Positions 1 to 9,744 of a stretch of DNA of 64,000 nucleotides are shown in pieces. Source of the DNA: CAIWHR01 sp963726775 (GTDB lineage Bacteria; Pseudomonadota; Gammaproteobacteria; Burkholderiales; Casimicrobiaceae); NCBI GenBank assembly GCA_963726775.1, contig CAVSDL010000001.1:558001-622000 (forward strand). The letters are read 5' to 3'. Under the pieces are notes generated by a model. The model saw only the letters and a list, made by a program, of their open reading frames with translations. It was not told the origin of the DNA and made no database searches. A program made the translations under genes and the position numbers. Every line of letters begins with the position of its first letter. Position 1 is the stretch's first letter.

Positions 1-34
1 GGGCTTCAATCAAGAGCTTGCACCCCATCATTTA

Positions 35-69
<35 letters not shown>

Positions 70-708
70 GTCCACTTTCGTGTTAGCAGAGTGCTGTGTT
101 TTTGTTAAACAGTCGCAGCCACCATTTCACTGCGGCCCCTCTCGGCTCCGGATGTACTCCTTCACCTACCAGGGGCGCACCTTATCCCGAAGTTACGGTG
201 CTAATTTGCCGAGTTCCTTCTCCTGAGTTCTCTCAAGCGCCTTAGAATATTCATCCTGCCCACCTGTGTCGGTTTACGGTACGGTCAACTCGAGACTGAA
301 GCTTAGAGGCTTTTCCTGGAAGCAGGGTATCGCGCACTTCAGACCGGCAAGCCGGCCCTCGTCATCACGCCTCAGCTAAGATCCCCGGATTTGCCTGGGA
401 ACCACGCCTACACGCTTGAACCGGGACGTCCAACACCCGGCCGCGTTAACCTTCTCCGTCCCCCCATCGCATCTCGAACCGGTGCTGGAATATTAACCAG
501 CTTCCCATCGGCTACGACTCTCGTCCTCACCTTAGGGGCCGACTCACCCTGCGCCGATGAACGTGGCGCAGGAAACCTTGGGCTTTCGGCGAGCGGGCCT
601 TTCACCCGCTTTATCGCTACTCATGTCAGCATTCGCACTTCCGATACCTCCAGCAGCCCTCTCGAGCCACCTTCACCGGCCTACGGAACGCTCTCCTACC
701 GTCCAGGA

Positions 709-1156
709 ATCAGAGGTCAGATGTCGGATGTCAGGCACGTCGCTTCGACTGCCTGCACATTCCGTTGAGCATCTTCGCTATCGCTTCGTACTCGTCACGC
801 CAGCGCCGCCAATCAGCCGCACTCACGTAGTCGAGATCGAGGGCATAACGCAGCCACACTCGCATTTCATCCGCCGAACCAATCGCTATCTGCAAATAAC
901 GACGTAACTCGGCTTGCGAATTTCCTGCCTTGCCCATGCCTTCGGCGATATTCGCGCATATCGACTTGCTCGCCCGCCGCAACTGATCGGCCAGGCCGAA
1001 CTGCTCGACGGACGGAAACACCAAGCTCGCCCGATGCAATTCGAGCGACACGGCGTATGCGCGTTTGAAGACTTCCAGACTTTCAAATTTCAGCAGAGCC
1101 ATCGTGCACCCTTACTGACATCTGTCATCGGACATCTGAATTCTGACTCCTGAACC
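709..1156 (-). other. Intervening sequence in 23S rRNA, helix-45 region
   Basis: About 450 bases without counterpart in ordinary 23S rRNA interrupt the gene near E. coli position 1170, a known insertion site for 23S intervening sequences. The two ends carry inverted copies of a CAGATGTCnGATGnCAG-type sequence (709-735 and about 1115-1156) that can pair and close the insert as a long stem. The interior holds a 123-codon reading frame for an IVS protein. In other bacteria such inserts are excised by RNase III without religation; excision here is inferred. Confidence 0.9.
731..1102 (-). CDS. 23S rRNA intervening-sequence (four-helix-bundle) protein
   Basis: This 123-residue protein is encoded inside the helix-45 insertion of the 23S gene. 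It matches the four-helix-bundle IVS protein family (often called S23 or IVP) by length and by motifs: an N-terminal FESLEVFKRAYAVSLELH segment, LADQLRRASKSICANIAEG near residues 38-58, and a RYLQIAIGSADEM segment near 68-81. The ATG at 1102 is preceded by AAGGGTG. The family's role is not established; members form pentameric helical bundles with a basic surface and are thought to bind nucleic acid. Its position in an rRNA means it would be transcribed with the rRNA, and whether it is translated cannot be seen here. Confidence 0.9.
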   Translation of the reverse strand: MALLKFESLEVFKRAYAVSLELHRASLVFPSVEQFGLADQLRRASKSICANIAEGMGKAGNSQAELRRYLQIAIGSADEMRVWLRYALDLDYVSAADWRRWRDEYEAIAKMLNGMCRQSKRRA

Positions 1157-1233
1157 CGCGATTTCGGTGCCTAGCTTGAGCCCCGTTACATCTTCCGCGC
1201 AGGACGACTCGACCAGTGAGCTATTACGCTTTC

Positions 1234-1265
<32 letters not shown>

Positions 1266-1661
1266 TGGCTGTCTGAGCCTTCCCACCTCGTTTCCCACTT
1301 AGCTAAGTCTTGGGGACCTTAATCGGCGGTCTGGGTTGTTTCCCTCTCGACGCCGGACGTTAGCACCCGACGTCTGTCTCCCAGGCTCGCACTCAACGGT
1401 ATTCGGAGTTTGCAATGGCGCGGTAAGTCACAATGACCCCCGCAACCATGACAGTGCTCTACCCCCGTCGGTGATACCTGAGGCACTACCTAAATAGTTT
1501 TCGGAGAGAACCAGCTATTTCCGGATTTGTTTAGCCTTTCACCCCTACCCACAGCTCATCCCCTACCTTTTCAACGGGAGTGGGTTCGGCCCTCCAGTGA
1601 GTGTTACCCCACCTTCAGCCTGGCCATGGGTAGATCATCCGGTTTCGGGTCTACGCCTACC

Positions 1662-1694
<33 letters not shown>

Positions 1695-1770
1695 GCGCCT
1701 CCCCTATACGGTTAAGCTCGCTGGTAAACGTAAGTCGCTGACCCATTATACAAAAGGTACGCCGTCATCC

Positions 1771-1915
1771 CTGCTTCAAAAGCTCTGCCTTGGAAGCAGA
1801 TTGCAGATGTCAGATGCCGGATGTCAGAACAACCGCCGCCTCACGCGCTGCGGCTTTACTGACATCTGAAATCTGACATCTGACATCCGCTTCAAGCGCA
1901 AAGCACTTGAAGCAG
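1771..1915 (-). other. Intervening sequence in 23S rRNA, helix-25 region
   Basis: This 145-base insertion sits where E. coli helix 25 is a short hairpin, just upstream (in the rRNA) of the conserved GTACCTTTTGTATAATGG segment. The outer arms CTGCTTCAA (1771-1779) and TTGAAGCAG (1907-1915) are perfect inverted repeats. An inner pair is built from CAGATGTCAGAT-type sequence (about 1804-1829 and 1860-1892), the same motif that closes the helix-45 insert. It has no open reading frame of note. Confidence 0.85.
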
Positions 1916-2313
1916 GGACTCCGACTGTTTGTATGCATGCGGTTTCAGGATCTATTTCACTCCCCTCCCGGGGTTCTTTTCGCCTTTCCCTCACGGTACT
2001 GGTTCACTATCGGTCGATCACGAGTATTTAGCCTTGGAGGATGGTCCCCCCATCTTCAGACAGGATTTCACGTGTCCCGCCCTACTTCTCTCGCGCCTGG
2101 TTCCACAATGACCTCTTCAGTTACGGGGCTGTCACCCACTACGGCCGCCCTTTCCAGAGCGTTCTCCTGAAGTCATCGCTACATCGCGACGGCTACTCCC
2201 GTTTCGCTCGCCACTACTCCGGGAATCTCGGTTGATTTCTGTTCCTCCGGCTACTGAGATGTTTCAGTTCACCGGGTTCGCTCTACCCTGCCTATGTATT
2301 CAGCAGAGAGTGA

Positions 2314-2461
<148 letters not shown>

Positions 2462-2605
2462 AATGCTCGTTTGCCAGCTCCCCGCAGCTTTTCGCAGGCT
2501 GCCACGTCCTTCTTCGCCTGTGATCGCCAAGGCATCCACCACATGCACTTAGTCGCTTGACCCCATAACACCAAGCACTGCTCCGCCGGCATTACAGGTG
2601 TTTGC

Positions 2606-2642
2606 GTGTCAGAGGACAGAAGACAGAGGACAGAAGACAGAA
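2606..2642. repeat. GACAGA-type low-complexity repeat in the 23S-tRNA spacer
   Basis: Near-tandem copies of AGAGGACAGAAGACAG lie between tRNA-Ala and the 23S 5' end. Related copies occur at 2921-2942, 3176-3200 and 3226-3366, and in inverted form inside two 23S insertions. The rest of the 418-base spacer (2563-2980) holds only a boxA element and no gene. Confidence 0.75.
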
Positions 2643-2771
2643 TAAAACCCCGTCTTCGCGCCACCATCGACCATCATCCAACCCCTACAATCAACCCAAT
2701 CTCACCCCTCCAGCCAGACCCCGGCTCGCGCCACGACCTGCCCGTCAGAGCAAGACCTTTACTTCTTCCAA

Positions 2772-2786
2772 TTTGTTAAAGAACAA
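2772..2786 (-). promoter_or_regulatory. boxA antitermination element, 16S-23S spacer
   Basis: On the minus strand the sequence reads TTGTTCTTTAACAAA, matching the boxA consensus TGCTCTTTAACA except for one base. It lies upstream of the 23S gene, as expected for NusB/NusE-dependent antitermination of rRNA transcription. A second copy is in the 16S leader at 5154-5168. Confidence 0.8.
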
Positions 2787-2980
2787 CCGATCGATCGGGC
2801 ATCAGGTATCGGGCATCAGGAATCAGACTGCAACCCCGAGGCCATCGCCAACCTGCCCCTACCACCGATGTCTGGCAAAAAACCAGAACTAAACCGCGCC
2901 GGCTTAGTTGTGGTCTCTCTGTCTTCTGTCTTCTGTCTTCTGAATGGGACAGGAGTCAGTAACCCCTTACCCAACTCCCT

Positions 2981-3056
2981 TGGTGGAGCTGGACGGGATC
3001 GAACCGACGACCTCCTGCTTGCAAAGCAGGCGCTCTCCCAATTGAGCTACAGCCCC
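2981..3056 (-). tRNA. tRNA-Ala (anticodon TGC)
   Basis: Seventy-six bases on the minus strand begin GGGGCTGTAGCTCAATTGGG and end with an encoded CCA. The anticodon arm is CCTGCTTTGCAAGCAGG with TGC in the loop and GGTTCGATCCC as the T arm. Its position between tRNA-Ile and 23S is the standard proteobacterial rrn order. Confidence 0.98.
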
Positions 3057-3092
3057 ATCCTTTACTGCCAACCGTCTCCTGACACCTCATCC

Positions 3093-3169
3093 TGGTGGGT
3101 CTGGATGGACTCGAACCATCGACCCCCGCCTTATCAAGACGGTGCTCTAACCAGCTGAGCTACAGGCCC
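3093..3169 (-). tRNA. tRNA-Ile (anticodon GAT)
   Basis: Seventy-seven bases on the minus strand begin GGGCCTGTAGCTCAGCTGG and end with an encoded CCA. The anticodon loop is CTTGATAAG (GAT) and the T arm is GGTTCGAGTCC. It is the first tRNA after 16S in the operon. Confidence 0.98.
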
Positions 3170-3175
3170 GGGTTT

Positions 3176-3366
3176 CAGAAGTCAGGAGTCAGAAGACAGC
3201 AACTTCCAACCCTACGCCGCGCTTTTCTGTCCTCTGTCCTCTGTCCTCTGTCCTCTGACTCCTGACTACAACCGATAAGCGTGAGCACTGAAATACCCAG
3301 GCCAGAAGTGCCAGAGCCGCGACCGAAATCATTTTACTGACTCCTGGCCACTGACTCCTGACTCCT
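3176..3366. repeat. TCAGAAGTCAGGAGTCAG / CTGTCCTCTG repeats in the 16S-tRNA spacer
   Basis: The spacer between 16S and tRNA-Ile contains clusters of TCAGGAGTCAGAAGACAG (about 3176-3200), four tandem CTGTCCTCTG-type units (about 3226-3266) and repeated CTGACTCCTG (about 3336-3366). The two orientations can pair with one another. No gene is present in the spacer. Confidence 0.7.
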
Positions 3367-3374
3367 GATACCGA

Positions 3375-4907
<1,533 letters not shown>

Positions 4908-5153
4908 AAAAGCTCGATCTCTTACAAAGCAACTCATTCGACGTTGGCCCCATCCCAAACCCAAAAGCTCTCGCCTCCAGATCCAGAACAAGACTCAAGC
5001 CCCCAACCCTCGCAGGCCAGAAGCTCGCTTAACATCGCGTGAGCACCCGAATTTCCTCAGCCTCCATCCACCACACCAGCTCGCCGTTTCCAGCTCACCA
5101 GCCCAGCAAACAAAGGCACCCGGATACCCCAGCACCCACACTTATCGGTTGTG

Positions 5154-5168
5154 ATTTGTTAAAGAACA
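5154..5168 (-). promoter_or_regulatory. boxA antitermination element in the rrn leader
   Basis: The minus strand reads TGTTCTTTAACAAAT between the rrn promoter and the 16S 5' end. It matches the boxA consensus and is nearly identical to the copy in the 16S-23S spacer. The remaining leader (4908-5210) holds no other recognisable element. Confidence 0.85.
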
Positions 5169-5217
5169 GGCGGCCAAAAAAGCCGGCAACCGGAATTTCC
5201 GGTCGCAAAGAAGCGCG

Positions 5218-5245
5218 ATTATACATTGAAAGGAAGGGCGGTCAA
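5218..5245 (-). promoter_or_regulatory. rRNA operon promoter
   Basis: On the minus strand a TTGACC -35 box (5240-5245) and a perfect TATAAT -10 box (5218-5223) are separated by 16 bases. They lie about 310 bases upstream of the 16S 5' end and just upstream of the boxA leader. This is the strongest sigma70-type promoter by eye in the window. Confidence 0.88.
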
Positions 5246-5339
5246 ACTCCGACTCCGCCCTGATCCGGAGCGCCCCGCGGAATTACCGTGAAATTGGGCA
5301 AGATTTCCGGGTTCACCGGAGCGCTCTGTCAGATGCCCT

Positions 5340-5945
5340 TCACCGCGATTGAGCGTTTCCAATCCGCGGTGCGACAAAGTCGAGAAGGCGCGCAATGCTT
5401 GTCTCTACACCATGCTGCCCCGTGTCGAGTCTGAATTCCGGCGCTTCGGGCACCTCATAAGGCGCGCTGACTCCGGTGAATCCGATGAGGTCTCCGCGTC
5501 TTGCCAGGGCGTAAAGCCCCTTCGGATCGCGCCTTTCACAGGTATCGAGATCCGCGCTCAGATACAACTCGACGAAACGGGAATCGCCGATCGTGCGGCG
5601 TGCCATCGCCCGATCCTCACGATACGGCGAGATGAAGGCGGTGATGACGATGAGACCTGCCTCGTTCATCATGCACGCCACCTCGGCGACGCGACGGATG
5701 TTCTCGTGCCGGTCCTCCGGAGAGAATCCCAGGTCGCGCGAAAGTCCGTGGCGCAGGTTGTCGCCGTCGAGCACATAGCACGCGTGCCCGAGGCCGATGA
5801 GGCACCTTTCAAGCGCGTAGGCGAGCGTCGACTTGCCCGATCCCGACAGGCCCGTGAACCAGAAAGTCGTGGGCCTCTGGCGCAGGATCGCGGCATGCTC
5901 GGCGTCGCCCACCGCTCCGGCATGCCGGGAGACGTGTTCGTTCAT
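5340..5945 (-). CDS. cysC: Adenylylsulfate (APS) kinase
   Basis: This 201-residue protein should phosphorylate APS with ATP to give PAPS, the sulfate donor for sulfotransferases and assimilation. It has the P-loop GLSGSGKST near residues 31-39, the VLDGDNLRHGLSRDLGFS substrate segment at about 58-76, and the ENIRRVAEVA and DPKGLYALAR segments typical of CysC. The ATG at 5945 is chosen because the family fold begins shortly after it; upstream codons in frame are unlike the family. The gene follows an FkbM methyltransferase by about 60 bases. No cysD, cysN or sulfotransferase is visible in the window, so a role in glycan sulfation is only a guess. Confidence 0.93.
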   Translation of the reverse strand: MNEHVSRHAGAVGDAEHAAILRQRPTTFWFTGLSGSGKSTLAYALERCLIGLGHACYVLDGDNLRHGLSRDLGFSPEDRHENIRRVAEVACMMNEAGLIVITAFISPYREDRAMARRTIGDSRFVELYLSADLDTCERRDPKGLYALARRGDLIGFTGVSAPYEVPEAPEFRLDTGQHGVETSIARLLDFVAPRIGNAQSR

Positions 5946-6006
5946 AAGACCCCCGCGGTCGGAGCGGAATAAGTGGTGAGGGCAGACGCAATGCGGCGGT
6001 CGGCGG

Positions 6007-6771
6007 TCATGCTTCGTCCGGAAACATGTCGAGATAGCGCTGCCGGACCCGCGGGCTGACGAATATTGCATCGCCAAAACGGAGCTGCCCGTTGCGGCCA
6101 TACGGACCCTTGAACAAATCGTACATGGCGTAGCCGTGCGCACTCAGAAGAGTCCAAAGCACTTCAAGTGGTGCGGCGCCTTCGTAGTGCGGAACCAGAA
6201 AGAACTCGGTGTAGATCACGTCGATGGCCGCCGATTGCAGGGCGCGGGATGCCCCACGCAGGATCGGTAACTCCGCACCTTGCGTGTCCAGCTTCAGCAG
6301 ATCGATGTGTCCGATGGCAGCATCGTCCGCCATTCGGTCGAGCGAGAGCGTGCGCACCGGTACGACGTCGACCACGCGGTCGCCGCCATCGAAATACCGG
6401 CGCGCTTTCACGGGTCGCGGCAGCACCGACGAAGTTGCCGGATCGGCATGTACGCGCAGGTCCGTGGTGCCTTCGCTCTCGTGCAGCGCGACATTCCAGA
6501 CGCGCACATTGCCGCGCGCGAATCGCCGCGCAAGGCCCTCACACAGTTGCGCGTTCGGCTCGATGGCATGGACGGTCGACGCAGGGTACGCCTCCACAAG
6601 CAGCGCCGTGAAGTCGCCGCAATTGGCGCCTGCATCGACGAATATCGGCTGCGCGGACGCCGTGCGGCGCAGCAGCACATTCAGCTTGCTCCAGTAAGTC
6701 GGATCGTGGTCACTCACGGGTCGCGGCTTGAGATTAGGCCCTGCATTCGCTATTGTGATGGTTGTCGTCAA
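6007..6771 (-). CDS. FkbM-family SAM-dependent methyltransferase
   Basis: The product is about 254 residues. It contains the FkbM-type SAM site FVDAGANCGDFTALL (about residues 43-57), the acidic strand HAIEPN, and the IDLLKLDTQGAELPILRGA segment that marks the FkbM family. It probably O-methylates a sugar or other small glycan substituent in the cytoplasm. The start is unsure: the open frame begins at a TTG (6771), and a GTG at 6717 would begin MSDHDPTYWSKL. The gene lies upstream of cysC on the same strand and is divergent from the first beta-helix gene. Confidence 0.85.
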   Translation of the reverse strand: MTTTITIANAGPNLKPRPVSDHDPTYWSKLNVLLRRTASAQPIFVDAGANCGDFTALLVEAYPASTVHAIEPNAQLCEGLARRFARGNVRVWNVALHESEGTTDLRVHADPATSSVLPRPVKARRYFDGGDRVVDVVPVRTLSLDRMADDAAIGHIDLLKLDTQGAELPILRGASRALQSAAIDVIYTEFFLVPHYEGAAPLEVLWTLLSAHGYAMYDLFKGPYGRNGQLRFGDAIFVSPRVRQRYLDMFPDEA

Positions 6772-6921
6772 CGCATATCAGTCGGCAGGTAGCATACCGC
6801 AGCGCACGGCGACGGACAGCATGTTGACAGCTCATTCGTGACGCCCAGGCCGGACATGCATTATGCGGCAGCGAATGCCATGAAATCGCAATCGCATCGG
6901 AATCGGACACAGGAGAAAACC

Positions 6922-7854
6922 ATGCGGAATCGGTGTGCAAGGATTGCAAGTATCTTGATCGTTGGCGCAACGGGAATGTTCCTGGCCTCGTCGGTGCTGG
7001 CTCAAGCCACCCGAACCTGGGTGTCGGGGGTCGGCGATGACGTCAATCCGTGCAGTCGCACAGCGCCGTGCAAGACGTTCGCCGGCGCGATTTCGAAAAC
7101 GGCGGCCAGCGGTGAAATCAACGCACTCGATCCAGGCGGCTATGGCGCCGTAACCATTACCAAGGCGATCACGATCAACGGAGGCCCCGGAATCGCGGGC
7201 GTTCTCGTGTCGGGAACCAACGGCATCATTGTCAATGCAGGCGCGACGGACGTCGTCATCCTCAAGGGACTCGAGATCGATGGACTCGGAACCAGCCTTT
7301 CGGGAATCAATTTCCTGGCTGGTGGTGCGCTTCATGTCGAGGACTGCCTGATCTACGGATTCACGCAAGGCGTCAGCTTTGCACCGTCGGGGACCGCCAC
7401 GAGCGATCTGTTTGTCAGCCGATCGAGTATCCGGGCGAACGGCAGCAGCGGGATCGACGTGGTCCCCGGAGGCTCGGCAATTGCCTTCGCCGCGCTCGAC
7501 GACGTACGCCTCGAAAATAACAACCGCGGGCTTCGGGCCACGGACGGCGCGACGGTCATGGTGACCCGTAGCGTCTCATCGGGCAATCTCTACAATGGAT
7601 TTGTGATCCAGTCGACCAGTCGCGCGGTGACGCTGACCCTGGACAGCTCGGTCTCGTCGGGCAATGGAGGAACGGGCGTCTATTCGGGAGGCGCCATGGC
7701 CACGGCCAGGGTGACCAACTCGACCATCACCGACAACGGCGTTCAGGGTCTCCAAAGCAGCGCCGGCGGCGCCATCGTTTCCTTTGGCAACAATCGCGTG
7801 GCGGGTAACGCCGGCGGCAACGGTGCGCCAACGCAGACGGTTTCGCAAATGTAA
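6922..7854 (+). CDS. Secreted right-handed beta-helix protein (divergent member)
   Basis: The 310-residue product starts at an ATG preceded by AGGAG at 6911. Residues 1-28 form a signal peptide (hydrophobic IASILIVGATGMFLASSVLAQA). The mature N terminus has DDVNPCSRTAPCKTFAGAI, with two cysteines, then repeated short strands rich in V, I, S, G and N (for example SSIRANGSSGIDV, SVSSGNGGTGVYS), as in parallel beta-helices of the pectin-lyase type. No catalytic residues of a known lyase or epimerase were recognised. It shares the overall plan and the DxNPC/APC cysteine pair with nine other loci in the window but is the most divergent. Function is unknown; a secreted or surface role near glycan genes is inferred. 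Confidence 0.8.
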   Translation: MRNRCARIASILIVGATGMFLASSVLAQATRTWVSGVGDDVNPCSRTAPCKTFAGAISKTAASGEINALDPGGYGAVTITKAITINGGPGIAGVLVSGTNGIIVNAGATDVVILKGLEIDGLGTSLSGINFLAGGALHVEDCLIYGFTQGVSFAPSGTATSDLFVSRSSIRANGSSGIDVVPGGSAIAFAALDDVRLENNNRGLRATDGATVMVTRSVSSGNLYNGFVIQSTSRAVTLTLDSSVSSGNGGTGVYSGGAMATARVTNSTITDNGVQGLQSSAGGAIVSFGNNRVAGNAGGNGAPTQTVSQM

Positions 7855-7946
7855 GCTTCGCGGCCGCTTTGCATCCGAATGCATCGTCTGAGCGATGGTT
7901 TCGTGAAGGAGCAAATCGGCCGGGACGGATCAACAACCGCCGACGA

Positions 7947-7984
7947 GACAACGGCGCGGCAGCATCGTCTGCCGCCCCGTTGTC
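7947..7984. terminator. Hairpin between convergent beta-helix genes
   Basis: The arms GACAACGGCGCGGCAG (7947-7962) and CTGCCGCCCCGTTGTC (7969-7984) pair over 16 positions with one mismatch around a 6-base loop. It lies between the ends of the plus-strand gene ending at 7854 and the minus-strand gene ending at 8002. There is no clear T tract, so termination is likely but not certain. Confidence 0.6.
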
Positions 7985-8001
7985 GCTTTCGGGGGCGTGT
8001 C

Positions 8002-9348
8002 CTACTTCGGCGCAATGATCGACGGCGTAATGTAAATCGTTCCATCAGCTGCATTCGTATTGCCGCTAACGAAATTGTTGCCCGCTGAGGAGATGTTGCC
8101 GCTGCCATTGTTCACGAAGTCTTTCTCGCTTCCGGTCACTTGGTTCCCATCCAACATTACCGTACCCAATCCGTGAGCAATGGCGGCCGTCGAATTGTGC
8201 AGATTCGACCGGGCCAATACGGCAGAGATGGTGGATGCCGATCCCGAAGTCATGAGCCCCGTCCCAGCGTTCGCAATCGTCGAATCTTGCACGTGTGCGG
8301 TGATGTCTGCGCCACCCGTGGCGACCAGATTGAGCGCGATATTCGGCAGAAGGATTTCCGACCGGATCATATCAAACCTGATTGCCCCCGTCGAAGTCGA
8401 AAGTCCAACGCCTGTATTGGTAGTGTAGGCAATATGACTGTCCACGATCTTGACGTGTGTAGCTGATCCGCCTCCCGTCGTGGAGACGATAATCGCATCG
8501 CCATTTTGCAAGATTTGGCTGTTGAGGATCGATATTCTCATCGCACCGGTGTCGGTGTTCGCAAACGTCAAGCCCACGACATTGCGGACCAGCTCGCTAT
8601 TGATGACCTCGAGGAAGCTGTTGGCCAATAGGTTGTCGATCTGAATCGCGTTGGTCGTCCGCGCTATCACGCTGTTGCGCAGCGATACGTCCATTTTTCC
8701 TTGCATCCACACGCCGGTGGTGACACCTGTACCACCCGTGTTGACGCCACGTTCGATGCGCGTATTGTCGACGTAGACCGCAGGTCGACCCGGCGCGGTA
8801 GTCCCATCGGCATGAATGCCATTGCGGCATCCACGGAGGAAACTGTCATCCACATAGACCTGCGTATTTGTGGTCGCCGGAGCAAGCTGGATGCAGGAGC
8901 TCGCGTCGGTGGTGAAGCCGTCGATCGAGACCTTCTCGATGTGGACGGCAGCCCCGTCCTGAATGTTGATGCCGTTGATGCCGCCGGCCAAATTGAGCAC
9001 CACAAGATTTCGCAGCGTGACAGTGCCGCCCGGCACATTGATGATGAGGGCGTCGCCCCCGTTGCCGACGACGCTGCCCATCTCCCCGGGGATCGCCAGG
9101 ATCTTCGCCGACTTGGTGATGTTGACCGGGGCGGTGTTGTAGTTGGCGGAATCGAGCATCCAGATCTCGCCGCCATCGTTGATCGCGGCCAGCGCCGCCG
9201 GCAGCAACCGACAGGGCGCCAGAATCGTGCAGGGATTGGCGTCGTTCCCGCTGAACGAGAGATAGGCCCGGAACAGCCCGGCAAAGGCCGTCCCGGAGAA
9301 GATCGATGCCACGATGCAGACGAACAGCGTCCGTGCAGCGCATTTCAT
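8002..9348 (-). CDS. Secreted right-handed beta-helix protein, long form
   Basis: The product has 448 residues from the ATG at 9348, which follows AGGGGG at good spacing. The signal peptide is about residues 1-23 (TLFVCIVASIFSGTAFA). The family block follows: LFRAYLSFSGNDANPCT, APCRLLPAALAAI and DGGEIWMLDSANYNTAPV. After it come about a dozen beta-helix turns (for example GTVTLRNLVVLNLAGGINGI). It is a close tandem paralogue of the gene at 9745-11115, including upstream leader sequence. It is longer than the 310-residue members at 30-36 kb because of extra helix turns. No enzyme motif was recognised. Confidence 0.82.
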   Translation of the reverse strand: MKCAARTLFVCIVASIFSGTAFAGLFRAYLSFSGNDANPCTILAPCRLLPAALAAINDGGEIWMLDSANYNTAPVNITKSAKILAIPGEMGSVVGNGGDALIINVPGGTVTLRNLVVLNLAGGINGINIQDGAAVHIEKVSIDGFTTDASSCIQLAPATTNTQVYVDDSFLRGCRNGIHADGTTAPGRPAVYVDNTRIERGVNTGGTGVTTGVWMQGKMDVSLRNSVIARTTNAIQIDNLLANSFLEVINSELVRNVVGLTFANTDTGAMRISILNSQILQNGDAIIVSTTGGGSATHVKIVDSHIAYTTNTGVGLSTSTGAIRFDMIRSEILLPNIALNLVATGGADITAHVQDSTIANAGTGLMTSGSASTISAVLARSNLHNSTAAIAHGLGTVMLDGNQVTGSEKDFVNNGSGNISSAGNNFVSGNTNAADGTIYITPSIIAPK

Positions 9349-9430
9349 GGTGAGCCCCCTGAGTAATGACAATGTTAACTACGTGGTTTTCTGGCCGCTA
9401 GCGGATGCCGAATTTGGCCAGCGGCCAAGC
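9349..9430 (-). promoter_or_regulatory. Conserved leader upstream of a long-form beta-helix gene (copy 1)
   Basis: This sequence is closely similar to that upstream of the paralogue (11116-11200). Both read, on the minus strand, GGCCA..TTCGGCATCCGCT.GCGGCCAGAAAACCACGT, then a TTGTCATT.CTCAGG segment next to the start codon. An inverted TGGCC/GGCCA pair can form a hairpin. Promoter boxes were not identified with confidence. The rest of the 396-base gap (9431-9690) shows nothing recognisable. Confidence 0.5.
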
Positions 9431-9696
9431 GTACGCCCGGCGCCCCCGAAATTCAAACGTGACCAAGCGCGTGCGCTGAAGTCGTCAGGCGCCTCGCTTG
9501 CAGTGGGCGGCGCAGGCCATACCGGCAAATCGGTGGGACCCGCGCTCGAAATCAGCACGAATTCCTGGGTATCGGAATATCGATTCGGCAACCGCTACGA
9601 TTTTCTCCGAAGGGGAGTAGCGGCGATCTACCAATGGCTCACGGAACCGGCACAGTCGAGGAATGCACCGAGACAACGACACCGACAAAACAAACA

Positions 9697-9720
9697 GGGC
9701 GGCAGAATCGCCTGCCGCCC
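9697..9720 (-). terminator. Intrinsic terminator of the second long-form beta-helix gene
   Basis: A perfect 9-bp stem, GGGCGGCAG (9697-9705) and CTGCCGCCC (9712-9720), has a 6-base loop. On the minus strand it is followed by TGTTTTGTTTTGTC, a T-rich tract. It lies just after the stop codon of the gene ending at 9745. Confidence 0.8.
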
Positions 9721-9744
9721 CGTTGTCGCCTCCCGAATCGCATC

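Noticed and set aside
2606..3366. Spacer repeats read as a CRISPR array
   Set aside because: Units are short, vary in length, lack regular unique spacers and occur in both orientations within rRNA inserts.
8701..9366. Long plus-strand frame opposite the first long-form beta-helix gene
   Set aside because: It is antisense to a gene with a clear signal peptide and family block. Its own sequence has no such signal and reflects the GC bias of the opposite strand.
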